From an uncultured Algibacter sp. (lineage in GTDB: Bacteria; Bacteroidota; Bacteroidia; Flavobacteriales; Flavobacteriaceae), in the NCBI RefSeq assembly GCF_905480415.1, contig NZ_CAJQQI010000085.1:1-36411 (forward strand): a stretch of 36,411 nt of DNA, given 5' to 3'. Shown in pieces: positions 6,681 through 15,145 of the stretch; positions within the stretch are counted from its first letter, which is position 1, and every line of letters starts with the position of its first letter. The notes beneath the pieces are model-generated. The model made no database searches. It was not told where the DNA came from and was given only the letters and a program-made list of their open reading frames with translations. Made by a program: the position numbers and the translations under genes.

Positions 6681-6710
6681 AAAACTGCTTTCATTTAGAA
6701 AGCAGTTTTA
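6681..6710 (+). terminator. Terminator of the dipeptidase gene
   Basis: Inverted repeat AAAACTGCTTTC / GAAAGCAGTTTT with a short loop and 3' T run, starting directly after the stop codon. Confidence 0.85.
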
Positions 6711-6865
6711 ATTAGTTTGATTGATTTGTAGTTTGTGTTTATTCTAAATCTTTACTTATACTTTTCTGTTTTTCGGATTGATGTTTTGCATACACATACC
6801 ATTGCTTAAAAATCATTTCAACAAACAATTTGAAGCATAAAACAAATCAAATATTATAATCTAAA

Positions 6866-8107
6866 CTAGTACCAACGTTTTTTTTTCTTTTTAGACGCTT
6901 CACTTTTTCGACCTTTTCTATGTTTGCTCCCTGTTTTTTTAGACTTGTGAATAATGGGTTCTGCTTTAGGGTCTAAAGGATATGGATGGTCTTCTATAAC
7001 ATCCAATTGTATTTGAATGAGTTGTTGGATGGTTTTTAAATAACTTTTTTCATCAGCAGAACAAAGTGAATATGCCATTCCCGTATTTCCAGCTCTGGCC
7101 GTTCTTCCAATTCTATGCACGTATGTTTCTGGTACGTTAGGTAAATCAAAATTTACTACTGCATCCAAATCATTAATATCTATACCACGGGCAGCTACAT
7201 CGGTAGCAATTAAAATATTTACTTCGCCCGTTTTAAACCTGTTTAAAGCATCTTGTCTGCTAGTCTGACTTTTATCACCATGAATACTGTCTACTTTATA
7301 ATCATTATTTAAAAGTGTCTTTTCTAATTTATCAACACCATATTTTGTACGTCTGAAAATGATGATATTGCCTTTAATGGTGTTTCTAAGTAAGTGTAAA
7401 CACAATTCAATTTTACTTTTTTTAGGAACAAAATATAACAATTGAGCAACATTTTTTGAAGTAGAAGAATTTTGAGCCACTTCAACACGTTCAGGTGTAG
7501 TTAAGATAGAATTAGCTAATTGCTCTACTTTATGAGGAATTGTTGCAGAAAACAAAAGGATTTGTTTTTCCTTAGTACATAAGCGTTCAATCTTTCTTAC
7601 ATCATCAATAAAACCCATATCTAGCATTAAATCGGCTTCATCTAAAACTAAAGTTTCTACATAATCTAGATTAACTAAATCTTGTTTATGTAAATCCAAT
7701 AAGCGCCCTGGAGTTGCAATTAAAATATCAACGCCTTTTTTTAAAGTATCTTTTTGTGGCTCAAGAGATGCGCCACCAAAAACAACAGTAGTTCTTAGGT
7801 TGGTATGTTTGCAGTATGTTTTAAAATTATCTTCAATTTGGATGGCCAATTCTCTGGTAGGACTTACAATTAAAGCTTTAATGGTCTTTCCTTTTTTTGG
7901 AGCATCTTGTTTGTCTAATAACGATTGTAAAATAGGTAGAGCAAAAGCTGCCGTTTTACCTGTTCCTGTTTGTGCAGAAACAATCACATCTTTTTTATCT
8001 AAAATAAGAGGAATGGTTTTTTCTTGAACTAAGGTTGGATTGTCATATCCAGCTTCTGCAACGGCACGTAAAAGGGGTTTGCTTAATTTTAAATCTTTAA
8101 AAGACAT
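6866..8107 (-). CDS. DEAD-box RNA helicase (RhlE-like)
   Basis: This is an ATP-dependent RNA helicase for ribosome assembly or RNA turnover. Visible motifs are the Q motif (VQ at 27-28), motif I AQTGTGKT (45-52), PTRELA (83-88), TPGR, DEAD (156-159), SAT (187-189), ARGID and HRIGRTAR (331-338). The C-terminal tail (about 390-413) is strongly Lys/Arg-rich, ending in a run of lysines before RWY, and probably binds RNA. Length 413 fits RhlE-type enzymes. A -7 box lies 18-25 nt upstream on the minus strand. It is monocistronic or weakly linked to the MOSC gene upstream (43-nt gap). Confidence 0.94.
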   Translation of the reverse strand: MSFKDLKLSKPLLRAVAEAGYDNPTLVQEKTIPLILDKKDVIVSAQTGTGKTAAFALPILQSLLDKQDAPKKGKTIKALIVSPTRELAIQIEDNFKTYCKHTNLRTTVVFGGASLEPQKDTLKKGVDILIATPGRLLDLHKQDLVNLDYVETLVLDEADLMLDMGFIDDVRKIERLCTKEKQILLFSATIPHKVEQLANSILTTPERVEVAQNSSTSKNVAQLLYFVPKKSKIELCLHLLRNTIKGNIIIFRRTKYGVDKLEKTLLNNDYKVDSIHGDKSQTSRQDALNRFKTGEVNILIATDVAARGIDINDLDAVVNFDLPNVPETYVHRIGRTARAGNTGMAYSLCSADEKSYLKTIQQLIQIQLDVIEDHPYPLDPKAEPIIHKSKKTGSKHRKGRKSEASKKKKKRWY

Positions 8108-8124
8108 CTATAATATATTTGTCG

Positions 8125-8132
8125 CAAAGATA
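8125..8132 (-). promoter_or_regulatory. Bacteroidota -7 box of the DEAD-box helicase
   Basis: The minus strand reads TATCTTTG, a perfect TAnnTTTG match, 18 nt upstream of the helicase ATG at 8107. Confidence 0.5.
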
Positions 8133-8150
8133 TGATAAACGAGTTCAATG

Positions 8151-8786
8151 CTACTTTAAAAAAAATTTCAGTTTATTTCTTTTTCGTTCCGGTAGCGCAT
8201 TATTATCCATAATTAATTTAATATGGTCTCTGTTTTTTGATTTGTTATACAACAAATCAAAAAACTGCCATATACTAATGCTGTTTTTAGCTTTTTCAAC
8301 TAACTTAAAAGTGTCACCAGTTTTAACAAAACCTGCTTCTAAAACGCGAACATAAGTTCCAGGATAACCATGCTCAATAAATTGCTTTAACACCTCTTGA
8401 GTGCCAAATTTTACTCCAAATTTAAAGCAAGGTTCTCTGGGTTGCGTAACTTGAACAAGTGCTGAACTTATTTCATAAATATCACCTATGTGAATGTCTT
8501 TTTCATTTAATCCAGAAACAGTAAGATTTTCACCAAACATGCCTAACTCCCAATTTAGATTAGGATATAAGTTTTTCCAATACTCATATTGATTTTTAGA
8601 AAATAAATAACAAGCTTTAAACTCACCACCATGATGCTTCCTGTCTGAAACTTCATCGCCTTTTACATCCTCTTTTCCTAAATAAATAGGTTTATTTATA
8701 GGTTTTTTGTAAATCCCCGTAAGGACTTCTTTCTCATTCCAAATAATGGTGGTTGGTTTAGATATGTTTGTAGATCTGATTTTCAA
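8151..8786 (-). CDS. MOSC domain protein (YiiM-like)
   Basis: MOSC-domain proteins are molybdenum-cofactor sulfurase-like or Moco-dependent reductase components. The conserved Cys is C120 in PREPCFKFG, and the family motif GDEVSDRKHHGG lies at 43-54, with MFGENLTVSG at 83-92. The 211-residue length matches stand-alone YiiM-type proteins, whose relatives reduce N-hydroxylated compounds. No molybdopterin synthesis genes are visible nearby. The methyltransferase gene lies 49 nt upstream on the same strand, so co-transcription is possible. The start MKIRSTNISK is the only good in-frame choice. Confidence 0.88.
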   Translation of the reverse strand: MKIRSTNISKPTTIIWNEKEVLTGIYKKPINKPIYLGKEDVKGDEVSDRKHHGGEFKACYLFSKNQYEYWKNLYPNLNWELGMFGENLTVSGLNEKDIHIGDIYEISSALVQVTQPREPCFKFGVKFGTQEVLKQFIEHGYPGTYVRVLEAGFVKTGDTFKLVEKAKNSISIWQFFDLLYNKSKNRDHIKLIMDNNALPERKRNKLKFFLK

Positions 8787-8835
8787 AAGGTTTGCTTAAA
8801 GTGCGTTTTAATGCTTTTTATATATGGTTGTACAC

Positions 8836-9483
8836 TCATTTTTTTACATGTATAATGGTGTGTGTTTCAGAGGTGTTGTCTGACTTTTTGTAATTTTTTT
8901 CTATAATGTCAACTACTGACATTTGATTCAATTCTAATTCCCTTCTTATTGTATTAATTTCGTGGTAATAAAAATAGGATCTGTAACCTGAGTTACCGGT
9001 TATAAATCCTGATTTTTCAGGGTTGCCAGAAATAAAACTTAAATATAAAATGCCGTCATTTGCTAATAATTTTCCACAATCATAAATAAGTTTCATGCAG
9101 TCGGGTTTTGATAGATAAGGAATTGTAAATCCGCAGATTATTCCGTCATATTTATTGTCGATTCTTTTAAGGTTTCTACAGTCTAAAACTGTAGTTTCTA
9201 TATGCGGATTATTCTTTTTAGCCAAATCAATCATTTTCTTAGAAACATCTGTTGCTAAAACCTTTAGATTAGGATTTATTTCCAAAATATGTCGCGTAAT
9301 GTTTCCTGGTCCACATCCAATTTCAAGTACAGCAGCATCTTGTTTAGATAATAAATCACAAAATTTCTTATAGGTATCATCATATAGCCCAAAATCCATG
9401 AATTCATCTTCATAGAGTTGAGCAATATTATTCCAAGTTTTATGTGTTTCTATGTATCTATCTTCCTTTCGGGTAAATGACAT
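8836..9483 (-). CDS. Class I SAM-dependent methyltransferase
   Basis: The SAM-binding motif I VLEIGCGPG is at residues 52-60, the acidic ribose-binding D79 follows in VLATDVS, and a motif II-like DGIICGFTIPYL segment comes later. The 215-residue protein has no added substrate domain, so its target (small molecule, RNA or protein) cannot be told. There is no signal peptide or membrane segment. It lies upstream of the MOSC gene with a 49-nt gap. No clear promoter box is found upstream. Confidence 0.88.
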   Translation of the reverse strand: MSFTRKEDRYIETHKTWNNIAQLYEDEFMDFGLYDDTYKKFCDLLSKQDAAVLEIGCGPGNITRHILEINPNLKVLATDVSKKMIDLAKKNNPHIETTVLDCRNLKRIDNKYDGIICGFTIPYLSKPDCMKLIYDCGKLLANDGILYLSFISGNPEKSGFITGNSGYRSYFYYHEINTIRRELELNQMSVVDIIEKNYKKSDNTSETHTIIHVKK

Positions 9484-9585
9484 ACAATGCTCTTTATGAA
9501 TATAAATTGTATTGATATAGTTTATATCCGACGTTAAACGAAGTTAGCTAATTTTTATGATAAAGTTAAGATTCAATTCAAACAA

Positions 9586-9614
9586 AAAAACCACCTTGTT
9601 TTCACAAAGTGGTT
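9586..9614 (-). terminator. Terminator of the FKBP lipoprotein gene
   Basis: On the minus strand AACCACTTTG...CAAGGTGGTT forms an imperfect hairpin followed by a run of seven T. It lies about 30 nt after the FKBP stop codon. Confidence 0.7.
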
Positions 9615-9643
9615 AGATTTATAATTTTATAATACAGTATCTT

Positions 9644-10096
9644 TTAGTTCACAGAAATTAGTGCAATATCAAAAATAAGTACAGCACCTCCAGGAATAGA
9701 ACTTCTACCTTTGTTACCATATCCTAAGCTAGAAGGTATTAAAAGTATACCACTTCCGCCTTCTTTAAAATAAGTGATGCCCTCTGTCCATCCCGCTATA
9801 ACTTGTTGTAAGCTAAATGAAATACCATTAGCATTGCTTTGATCAAAAACAGTCCCATCGGAGAAATAGCCTTTGTAAGCAACCGTAACATTATCTGTAG
9901 TTGTTGGTTGTGTGCCAGTTCCAGGAGTATCAATTACATAATACAAACCCGAGCTGCTTTTCTGTGCAGTTAAATTGTTCTCTGCAATATAAGTTTGGAT
10001 GTCTAGGTCGTTTTCTACTGTAAAGTCCTTGGATGCATCTTTTGAGCTACAAGCTGTAAATAAAACTAGAGTAAAAGCAATTAATATGTTTTTCAT
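9644..10096 (-). CDS. FKBP-type peptidyl-prolyl isomerase, lipoprotein
   Basis: This is a predicted periplasmic or surface-anchored prolyl isomerase. I chose the ATG at 10096 rather than the in-frame ATG at 10114, because it gives a clean lipoprotein signal MKNILIAFTLVLFTAC (Cys16). A perfect minus-strand -7 box at 10112-10119 would also place the transcript start downstream of the longer start codon. The FKBP domain occupies about residues 60-150, with VTVAYKGYFSDGTVFDQS, an AGWTEGI segment and LIPSSLGYG. Of the domain's active-site residues, Y, D and W are visible. The length (150 aa) fits single-domain FKBP lipoproteins of flavobacteria. Confidence 0.92.
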   Translation of the reverse strand: MKNILIAFTLVLFTACSSKDASKDFTVENDLDIQTYIAENNLTAQKSSSGLYYVIDTPGTGTQPTTTDNVTVAYKGYFSDGTVFDQSNANGISFSLQQVIAGWTEGITYFKEGGSGILLIPSSLGYGNKGRSSIPGGAVLIFDIALISVN

Positions 10097-10111
10097 AATT
10101 TTAATTTTTGG

Positions 10112-10119
10112 CAAATATA
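10112..10119 (-). promoter_or_regulatory. Bacteroidota -7 box of the FKBP lipoprotein gene
   Basis: The minus strand reads TATATTTG, a perfect TAnnTTTG match, 16 nt upstream of the ATG at 10096. It decides the start choice, because the alternative ATG at 10114 lies inside this box. Confidence 0.55.
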
Positions 10120-10162
10120 GTAGAATAAATTTGACACGATTATGTTTTTTTGAGATTAAAGT

Positions 10163-11122
10163 TTAGCTATTTAGTTTTCTTTCATTCATTAAAATAGTGT
10201 TTACCGCTTGTTTGTATTTAAACGGATTGGTTGCTTTTTTTATAGCTTTATATGTTTTTTGAGGATTTGAACACGATTGAGAAAAGAATTCCCAAAACCC
10301 TAACATTTTCATTTTAATAGGCGTAGGCCCGGAAAGATAGTCGTCGTATTGTGTGTATATGGTATTATGGAATTCTTCAAAAATATCCCAACGGTTTTTA
10401 GGGTATTCTGCTGTGTTATTTTTTATCATTTGTGGTAGAAACGGGTCGGCAATTAAACCACGACCAATCATAAAATGATCTAAACTCGGGAAACGTGCTT
10501 GCATGGTTTTAAAAGTATGTACGCTTGTAATATCTCCATTATAATATAATTTGTGTTTGGTTTTGGTAATACAACGTTCAAAAGCATCTAGATTTACGGG
10601 CCCCTTATAAAGTTGTTTTCCTATTCTGGCATGAATAGCAATATTTTTTAGTGGGTATTGGTCTAAAATAGGGAAGACGTCCAAAATTTCTTTGGCATGA
10701 TCGTAACCCATGCGCATTTTCATGGATACTAAAATATCGGTTTCGTTGTGTGCGCGTTCTAAAATATTATTGATTTTTGTAGGGTTACAAATTAAACCCG
10801 AGCCCATGCCAGATTTTGCAACCATGGGATATGGGCATCCTAAATTCCAGTTTAATTCTTTATAACCTAAGCTTTGTACATACTTAGCAACAAATAAGAA
10901 TTCCTCGGCATCGTTGGTTATAATTTGTGGTATAACCTCTAAAGTGCTATTGTTTTCTTTTAGTAAATCGTTTTGATATGAGGCTTTAATTTTAAACTTA
11001 CCATTAAGCCTAATGTACGGTGAATAAAAGGTGTCGATACCGCCAAAATAGTGATGGAATGCATTGCGAAATCTAAAATCTGTAAATCCTTGTAATGGTG
11101 ACGAAAGTAATGTGAAAGCCAT
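10163..11122 (-). CDS. dus: tRNA-dihydrouridine synthase
   Basis: This FMN-dependent enzyme reduces uridine to dihydrouridine in tRNA D loops. The TIM-barrel FMN-binding start is SSPLQGFTDFRFR (7-19). The catalytic Cys is C96 in NWNLGCPYP, and MKMRMGY and HARIGKQLYKG appear further on, with the GDI and MIGRGLIADPFL phosphate-binding segments near the C-terminus. Length 319 matches Dus enzymes. The class (DusA, B or C) cannot be fixed confidently; the short C-terminal helical domain is compatible with a DusC-like protein. It is monocistronic, with a near-consensus TATCTTTA box about 15-22 nt upstream. Confidence 0.93.
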   Translation of the reverse strand: MAFTLLSSPLQGFTDFRFRNAFHHYFGGIDTFYSPYIRLNGKFKIKASYQNDLLKENNSTLEVIPQIITNDAEEFLFVAKYVQSLGYKELNWNLGCPYPMVAKSGMGSGLICNPTKINNILERAHNETDILVSMKMRMGYDHAKEILDVFPILDQYPLKNIAIHARIGKQLYKGPVNLDAFERCITKTKHKLYYNGDITSVHTFKTMQARFPSLDHFMIGRGLIADPFLPQMIKNNTAEYPKNRWDIFEEFHNTIYTQYDDYLSGPTPIKMKMLGFWEFFSQSCSNPQKTYKAIKKATNPFKYKQAVNTILMNERKLNS

Positions 11123-11248
11123 CTATAATTTATGTGGCGTAAAGATAGGGATATCTTTTTTTGAATGACAGAAAGTTTCGGGAGTATGAAGCGGTGTTTT
11201 TTAAATGTTTGTTTAAGACAAAGTCAAAGTCAAGTTTCAATATAAGCA

Positions 11249-11280
11249 AAAAACCACTCTGCTGAAGCGAAGTGGTTTTG
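11249..11280 (-). terminator. Terminator of htpG
   Basis: AAAACCACTTCGCTTCAGCAGAGTGGTTTTTT on the minus strand (interrupted hairpin ACCACT/AGTGGT with loop) runs into a T tract, about 90 nt past the htpG stop. Confidence 0.7.
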
Positions 11281-11367
11281 AGTTTATAATAGTTCCGCGG
11301 AAGCGAAAAAAATTAAAGTATTAATTTAAGAGATTGCAAAATCCTGCGTCCTCTCAATGATGTCAAC

Positions 11368-13281
11368 TTATTTTATCATCTCGTAACTACGTTTGATAAA
11401 GTTGGTTAATTCTTCACCTTTAAGTAAACCTTGAGATAACCTAGCCAAATCTAAACTTTGCGTAATTAAACGCTCTTGTTTCTTTTTGGTTTTGGTACTA
11501 AGAATTTCACCAACCAATTCAGAATTTGTATTTACTACTAAGTTGTACATTTCGGGCATGCTTCCAAACATATTCATACCGCCACCGCCGCCATTGGCTT
11601 GCATTTCTTTCATTCTACGCATAAATTCTGGTTGCGTTATGGTAAATGGTGATTCGTTACTATCCATAGCTTCTAATTGTACCATGAATTTATCAGAAGG
11701 AATAACTTCTTTTAATAATTCATCTAAAGCTTTGGTTTGATCTTCATCTAATTTAGAAATTGTTGTTTCATCTTTCTTAATTAAATTATTGATGTGGTCG
11801 CCATCAACACGAGCAAACGTTACGTTTTCTTTTGTGCTTTCTAACTTTTGAATTAAATGTGATATAATTGGAGAGTCTAACAATAAAACCTCGTAATCTT
11901 TAGATTTAGCCGATTCAATATAACTATGTTGAGCATCCTTATCAGAAGTATAAAGAACTACTAATTTACCATCTTTATCTGTTTGATTTGCTTTTATCTT
12001 GTTGAATAATTCTTCATACGTATAATATTTACCATCAACAGTTGGGTATAAGGCAAAGGCATCTGATTTTTCAAAGAATTTTTCTTCGGAAAGCATTCCG
12101 TACTCTATCACTATTTTAATATCGTTCCATTTGGCTTCAAAATCCTCACGGTTAGTATTGAATAACGATTTTAATTTATCGGCAACTTTTCTTGTGATGT
12201 AAGATGAAATCTTTTTAACAGCACCATCAGCTTGTAAATAAGAACGCGATACATTTAATGGAATATCTGGTGAGTCAATAACACCACGAAGCATCGTTAA
12301 AAATTCAGGAACAATACCTTCAACATTATCAGTTACATAAACTTGATTTTGATACAGTTGAATTTTATCCTTTTGAATTTGCATATCGTTCGACATCTTT
12401 GGGAAATATAAAATTCCTGTCAAATTGAATGGATAATCTACGTTTAAGTGAATGTTGAATAATGGCTCTTCAAATTGCGATGGGTACAACTCTCTGTAAA
12501 AGCTACTGTAATCTTCATCTTTTAAATCTGCTGGTTGTTTTGTCCAAGCTGGATTTGGATTGTTGATTACGTTATCAACAGTTATTTGTTTGTGTGGTTC
12601 GGTAGTTTCTTTACCGTCTTTATCTTTTGTTGTTTTTGGCTCGTGCTCAGGATCGTTTATTTCCTTAGTTCCGAACTTAATAGAAACAGGCATAAACTTG
12701 TTATACTTTAAAAGTAACTCACTAATTCTACTTTCTTCTAAAAACTCAGTAGAGTCTTCAGCAATATGAAGAATAATTTCTGAGCCCCTGTCTGTTTTGT
12801 CAGAAGGTTCTAATGTAAATTCTGGTGACCCATCGCAAGTCCAATGAGCAGCGGGTTCGTCTTTGAAAGATTTAGTAATGATTTCAACTTTTTCAGCAAC
12901 CATAAAGGCTGAATAGAAACCAAGACCAAAATGACCGATAATCCCTGAATCTTTAGCAGAATCTTTATATTTATCTAAAAACTCTTCAGCTCCAGAAAAA
13001 GCAATCTGGTTGATATATTTTTCAACTTCTTCAGCTGTCATACCTAAACCTTGATCTATGATATGAAGTTTTTTACCTTCCTTATCAATTTTAACTTCAA
13101 TCTGTGGGTTACCATATTCAACTTTCGTATCACCAACATGAGTGAGGTGTTTTAGCTTTAATGTTGCATCTGTAGCGTTACTAATTAGTTCACGTAAAAA
13201 TATTTCGTGATCGCTGTACAAGAATTTTTTAATGAGTGGGAAGATATTTTCTACCGATACATTAATGTTTCCTTTTGTCAT
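11368..13281 (-). CDS. htpG: Molecular chaperone HtpG (Hsp90)
   Basis: This is an ATP-dependent dimeric chaperone of the cytoplasm. The GHKL ATPase domain shows ELISNATDA (residues 28-36), IIDQGLGMT near 74-82 and GHFGLGFYSAF near 116-126. The middle domain contains GVIDSPDIPLNVSRSYLQ, where the Arg contacts ATP phosphate. A glycine-rich linker (GGGGG followed by MNMFGSMPEM) precedes the C-terminal dimerisation end. The 637 residues are close to the usual size, with a charged acidic/Lys linker (EPKTTKDKDGKETTEP) near 210-230. It is monocistronic, with no clear -7 box in the 234 bp upstream and no CIRCE-like inverted repeat seen there. Confidence 0.97.
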   Translation of the reverse strand: MTKGNINVSVENIFPLIKKFLYSDHEIFLRELISNATDATLKLKHLTHVGDTKVEYGNPQIEVKIDKEGKKLHIIDQGLGMTAEEVEKYINQIAFSGAEEFLDKYKDSAKDSGIIGHFGLGFYSAFMVAEKVEIITKSFKDEPAAHWTCDGSPEFTLEPSDKTDRGSEIILHIAEDSTEFLEESRISELLLKYNKFMPVSIKFGTKEINDPEHEPKTTKDKDGKETTEPHKQITVDNVINNPNPAWTKQPADLKDEDYSSFYRELYPSQFEEPLFNIHLNVDYPFNLTGILYFPKMSNDMQIQKDKIQLYQNQVYVTDNVEGIVPEFLTMLRGVIDSPDIPLNVSRSYLQADGAVKKISSYITRKVADKLKSLFNTNREDFEAKWNDIKIVIEYGMLSEEKFFEKSDAFALYPTVDGKYYTYEELFNKIKANQTDKDGKLVVLYTSDKDAQHSYIESAKSKDYEVLLLDSPIISHLIQKLESTKENVTFARVDGDHINNLIKKDETTISKLDEDQTKALDELLKEVIPSDKFMVQLEAMDSNESPFTITQPEFMRRMKEMQANGGGGGMNMFGSMPEMYNLVVNTNSELVGEILSTKTKKKQERLITQSLDLARLSQGLLKGEELTNFIKRSYEMIK

Positions 13282-13456
13282 GATATATAAGTTTTATTTA
13301 ATTTATTATTATGCTTCAGTAATAGTCAACAAAAATGCCAATTGATAAAATATGACAAACTGACACAATTTTTTTTCTTAAAAAAAGAAAAATTCAAAAG
13401 ATAAATTTCAAAACACAAAAATATGTTCGGATATAGATTTGGAATTTGGTTTTTTA

Positions 13457-13464
13457 TAATTTTG
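13457..13464 (+). promoter_or_regulatory. Bacteroidota -7 box of the fabH-type gene
   Basis: TAATTTTG is a perfect TAnnTTTG match 51 nt before the ATG, with TTTGG at 13438-13442 as a possible -33 element (15-nt spacing, somewhat short). The TTTGGAATTT string is repeated at 13438 and 13461. Confidence 0.4.
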
Positions 13465-13515
13465 GAATTTAATAGTATTATTTTGTACTTTGGTTATTCT
13501 AATTAATAGCAACAT

Positions 13516-14523
13516 ATGTATAATTCAAAAATAATAGGACTAGGTAAGTATCTACCGGATAATGTGGTGACTAATGATGATTTATCTAAAATGATGGATA
13601 CCAATGATGAATGGATACAAGAACGTACTGGAATAAAAGAGCGTAGATGGATTCCAGAAGGGTCTGAAGATACATCGGCAGTAATGGGTGCCAAAGCTTC
13701 AAGAATGGCAATTGAACGATCTGGATTAACTAAGGATGATATCGATTTTATTGTATTTGCAACCATGACACCAGATTATTATTTCCCTGGTTGCGGTGTG
13801 CAAATTCAAGACATGCTTGAAATGAAAAACGTTGGAGCCATTGATATTAGAAATCAATGCTCAGGTTTTGTTTATGCCTTATCTGTTGCTGATCAGTTTA
13901 TAAAAACAGGAATGTATAAGAATATTTTGGTTGTTGGAGCTGAATATCATTCCAATGGATTAGATAAAAGTACACGTGGACGAGGAGTAACTGTAATTTT
14001 TGGTGATGGAGCAGGAGCATGCGTGTTGACTAGAGAAGAGGATACTACAAAAGGAATTTTATCTAGTCATTTACATAGTGAAGGAAAATATGCAGATAAG
14101 CTAATTGTTGAATCACCTAGTATTAAGCATTGGGTTCCAGAAATTTTGGCATCAGAGGAAGATGATTTATCATATTTCCCTTATATGGATGGCACTTTTG
14201 TTTTCAAACATGCTGTAGTGCGTTTTAGCGAAGTGATTATGGAAGGTTTAACAAAAAACGGCTTGCAGAAAGACGATATAGATATACTAATACCACATCA
14301 AGCGAACCTTAGAATAGCACAATTTATTCAGAGAAAGTTTGGGTTAAAAGACGACCAAGTGTTTAATAATATCATGAAATATGGTAATACTACTGCAGCA
14401 TCGATTATCATTGCACTTACAGAGGCTTGGGAAGAAGGTAAAATAAAGCCAGGAGATAACGTGGTATTGGCAGCTTTTGGTAGCGGCTTTACATGGGCGA
14501 GTGCTATTATTAAGTGGGCATAA
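13516..14523 (+). CDS. fabH: 3-oxoacyl-ACP synthase III family protein
   Basis: This condensing enzyme joins an acyl-CoA with malonyl-ACP, typically to start fatty-acid synthesis. The catalytic triad is C115 (NQCSGFVYAL), H261 (IPHQANLR) and N291 (GNTTAAS). The N-terminal DEWIQERTGI segment (31-40) is classic. Compared with short E. coli FabH (317 aa) it has extra residues near 190-220. In flavobacteria such paralogs may instead serve branched-chain, flexirubin-like or other lipid pathways, and no fatty-acid operon surrounds it, so its exact role is uncertain. A GCGTTA repeat element begins 13 nt past the stop. Confidence 0.9.
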   Translation: MYNSKIIGLGKYLPDNVVTNDDLSKMMDTNDEWIQERTGIKERRWIPEGSEDTSAVMGAKASRMAIERSGLTKDDIDFIVFATMTPDYYFPGCGVQIQDMLEMKNVGAIDIRNQCSGFVYALSVADQFIKTGMYKNILVVGAEYHSNGLDKSTRGRGVTVIFGDGAGACVLTREEDTTKGILSSHLHSEGKYADKLIVESPSIKHWVPEILASEEDDLSYFPYMDGTFVFKHAVVRFSEVIMEGLTKNGLQKDDIDILIPHQANLRIAQFIQRKFGLKDDQVFNNIMKYGNTTAASIIIALTEAWEEGKIKPGDNVVLAAFGSGFTWASAIIKWA

Positions 14524-14535
14524 AAATAAAAATGT

Positions 14536-14631
14536 GGGCGTTGGCAGGCAGGCAGTTTACCTAAAGGGTCGCACTTTTTGCTACAACCTTTTGCGAAAAG
14601 CAAAAGGATTTTCACTACATTCCCTAATGCG
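14536..14631 (+). repeat. GCGTTA...TAACGC dispersed repeat, copy 1
   Basis: Left end GGGCGTT, then an inserted GGCAGGCAGGCAG microsatellite, then TACCTAAAGGGTCGCACTTT. Right end TCACTACATTCCCTAATGC. The centre carries a perfect hairpin CCTTTTGC-GAAAA-GCAAAAGG (14588-14608). Both ends match copies 2 to 4. Confidence 0.7.
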
Positions 14632-14693
14632 TCATCGTCGAACATGATAGACTTAAATTAAGTCAAAGCACAGTTATAAATTAATATTCAAAC

Positions 14694-14725
14694 GAAAAAC
14701 CCGAAGCTTAAAGTTTCGGGTTTTT
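14694..14725 (+). terminator. Terminator of the fabH-type transcript
   Basis: Stem AAAAACCCGAA / TTCGGGTTTTT with a short AT loop and T run, downstream of repeat copy 1. Confidence 0.8.
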
Positions 14726-14840
14726 CTTGCTATTAATCAACTTCAACTAACACTAATGTGAAGAATCTTAATCTATTAGTCGTATAAGTTTAAATAACAT
14801 TTCATAGATAAATAACATTTAACGTTTGTTAACAGTAAAG

Positions 14841-14873
14841 AAAAAAACTCGAAACAGGTTTCGAGTTTTTTTA
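14841..14873. terminator. Orphan bidirectional terminator
   Basis: Stem AAAAAAACTCGAAAC / GTTTCGAGTTTTTTT with an AG loop has T runs on both strands. A different hairpin already serves each neighbouring gene, so this one suggests a further transcript. It is flanked at a distance by inverted TTAGTCGT (14776-14783) and ACGACTAA (14907-14914). Confidence 0.7.
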
Positions 14874-15050
14874 ATACAAATCTTTATTACGAATCTGTTT
14901 TTGTAGACGACTAACTCTAAATAATTAAAATTTCGTTTTTGGTTAGATTGTATGTGTGCGTAACGTTATTTTATTATATGTTATTGTGTTGATTATCAAA
15001 ATTTAACATATTTTTTAACATTTTAATGATAAAGGGGTAATAAAAAAACA

Positions 15051-15080
15051 AAACCCATAAGCATTAATGCTTACGGGTTT
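15051..15080 (-). terminator. Terminator of the TonB-type outer-membrane gene
   Basis: The minus strand reads AAACCCGTAAGCAT...ATGCTTATGGGTTT, a 14-bp hairpin with one mismatch, followed by a T-rich tract. It lies 66 nt past the stop. Confidence 0.8.
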
Positions 15081-15145
15081 CTTATTTAATAATCTTACAT
15101 AAACACTAACCATTAACTATTATGCAGGCTATTAAATTTTTATTT

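Larger units (their letters stand above)
14524..15145. other. Gene-free 622-bp stretch with a dispersed repeat and three hairpins
   Basis: It contains a GCGTTA-type repeat copy (14536-14631), a terminator (14694-14725) for the fabH-type transcript, an extra terminator (14841-14873) that belongs to no gene, and a terminator of the minus-strand TonB-type gene (15051-15080). Between the last two is about 180 bp of AT-rich DNA where I see no ORF. Two copies of TAAATAACATTT lie 18 bp apart at 14791 and 14809. Confidence 0.75.

Noticed and set aside
10097-10114. Longer N-terminus of the FKBP lipoprotein (six extra residues MPKIKI)
   Set aside because: The ATG at 10114 lies inside a perfect -7 promoter box, and the shorter start gives a canonical lipoprotein signal peptide.
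13503-13766. Minus-strand open frame inside fabH (and similar shadow frames elsewhere, e.g. 8119-8355, 14328-14645, 15122-15307, 31563-31871)
   Set aside because: They lie opposite or out of frame with well-supported genes and show no protein family features.
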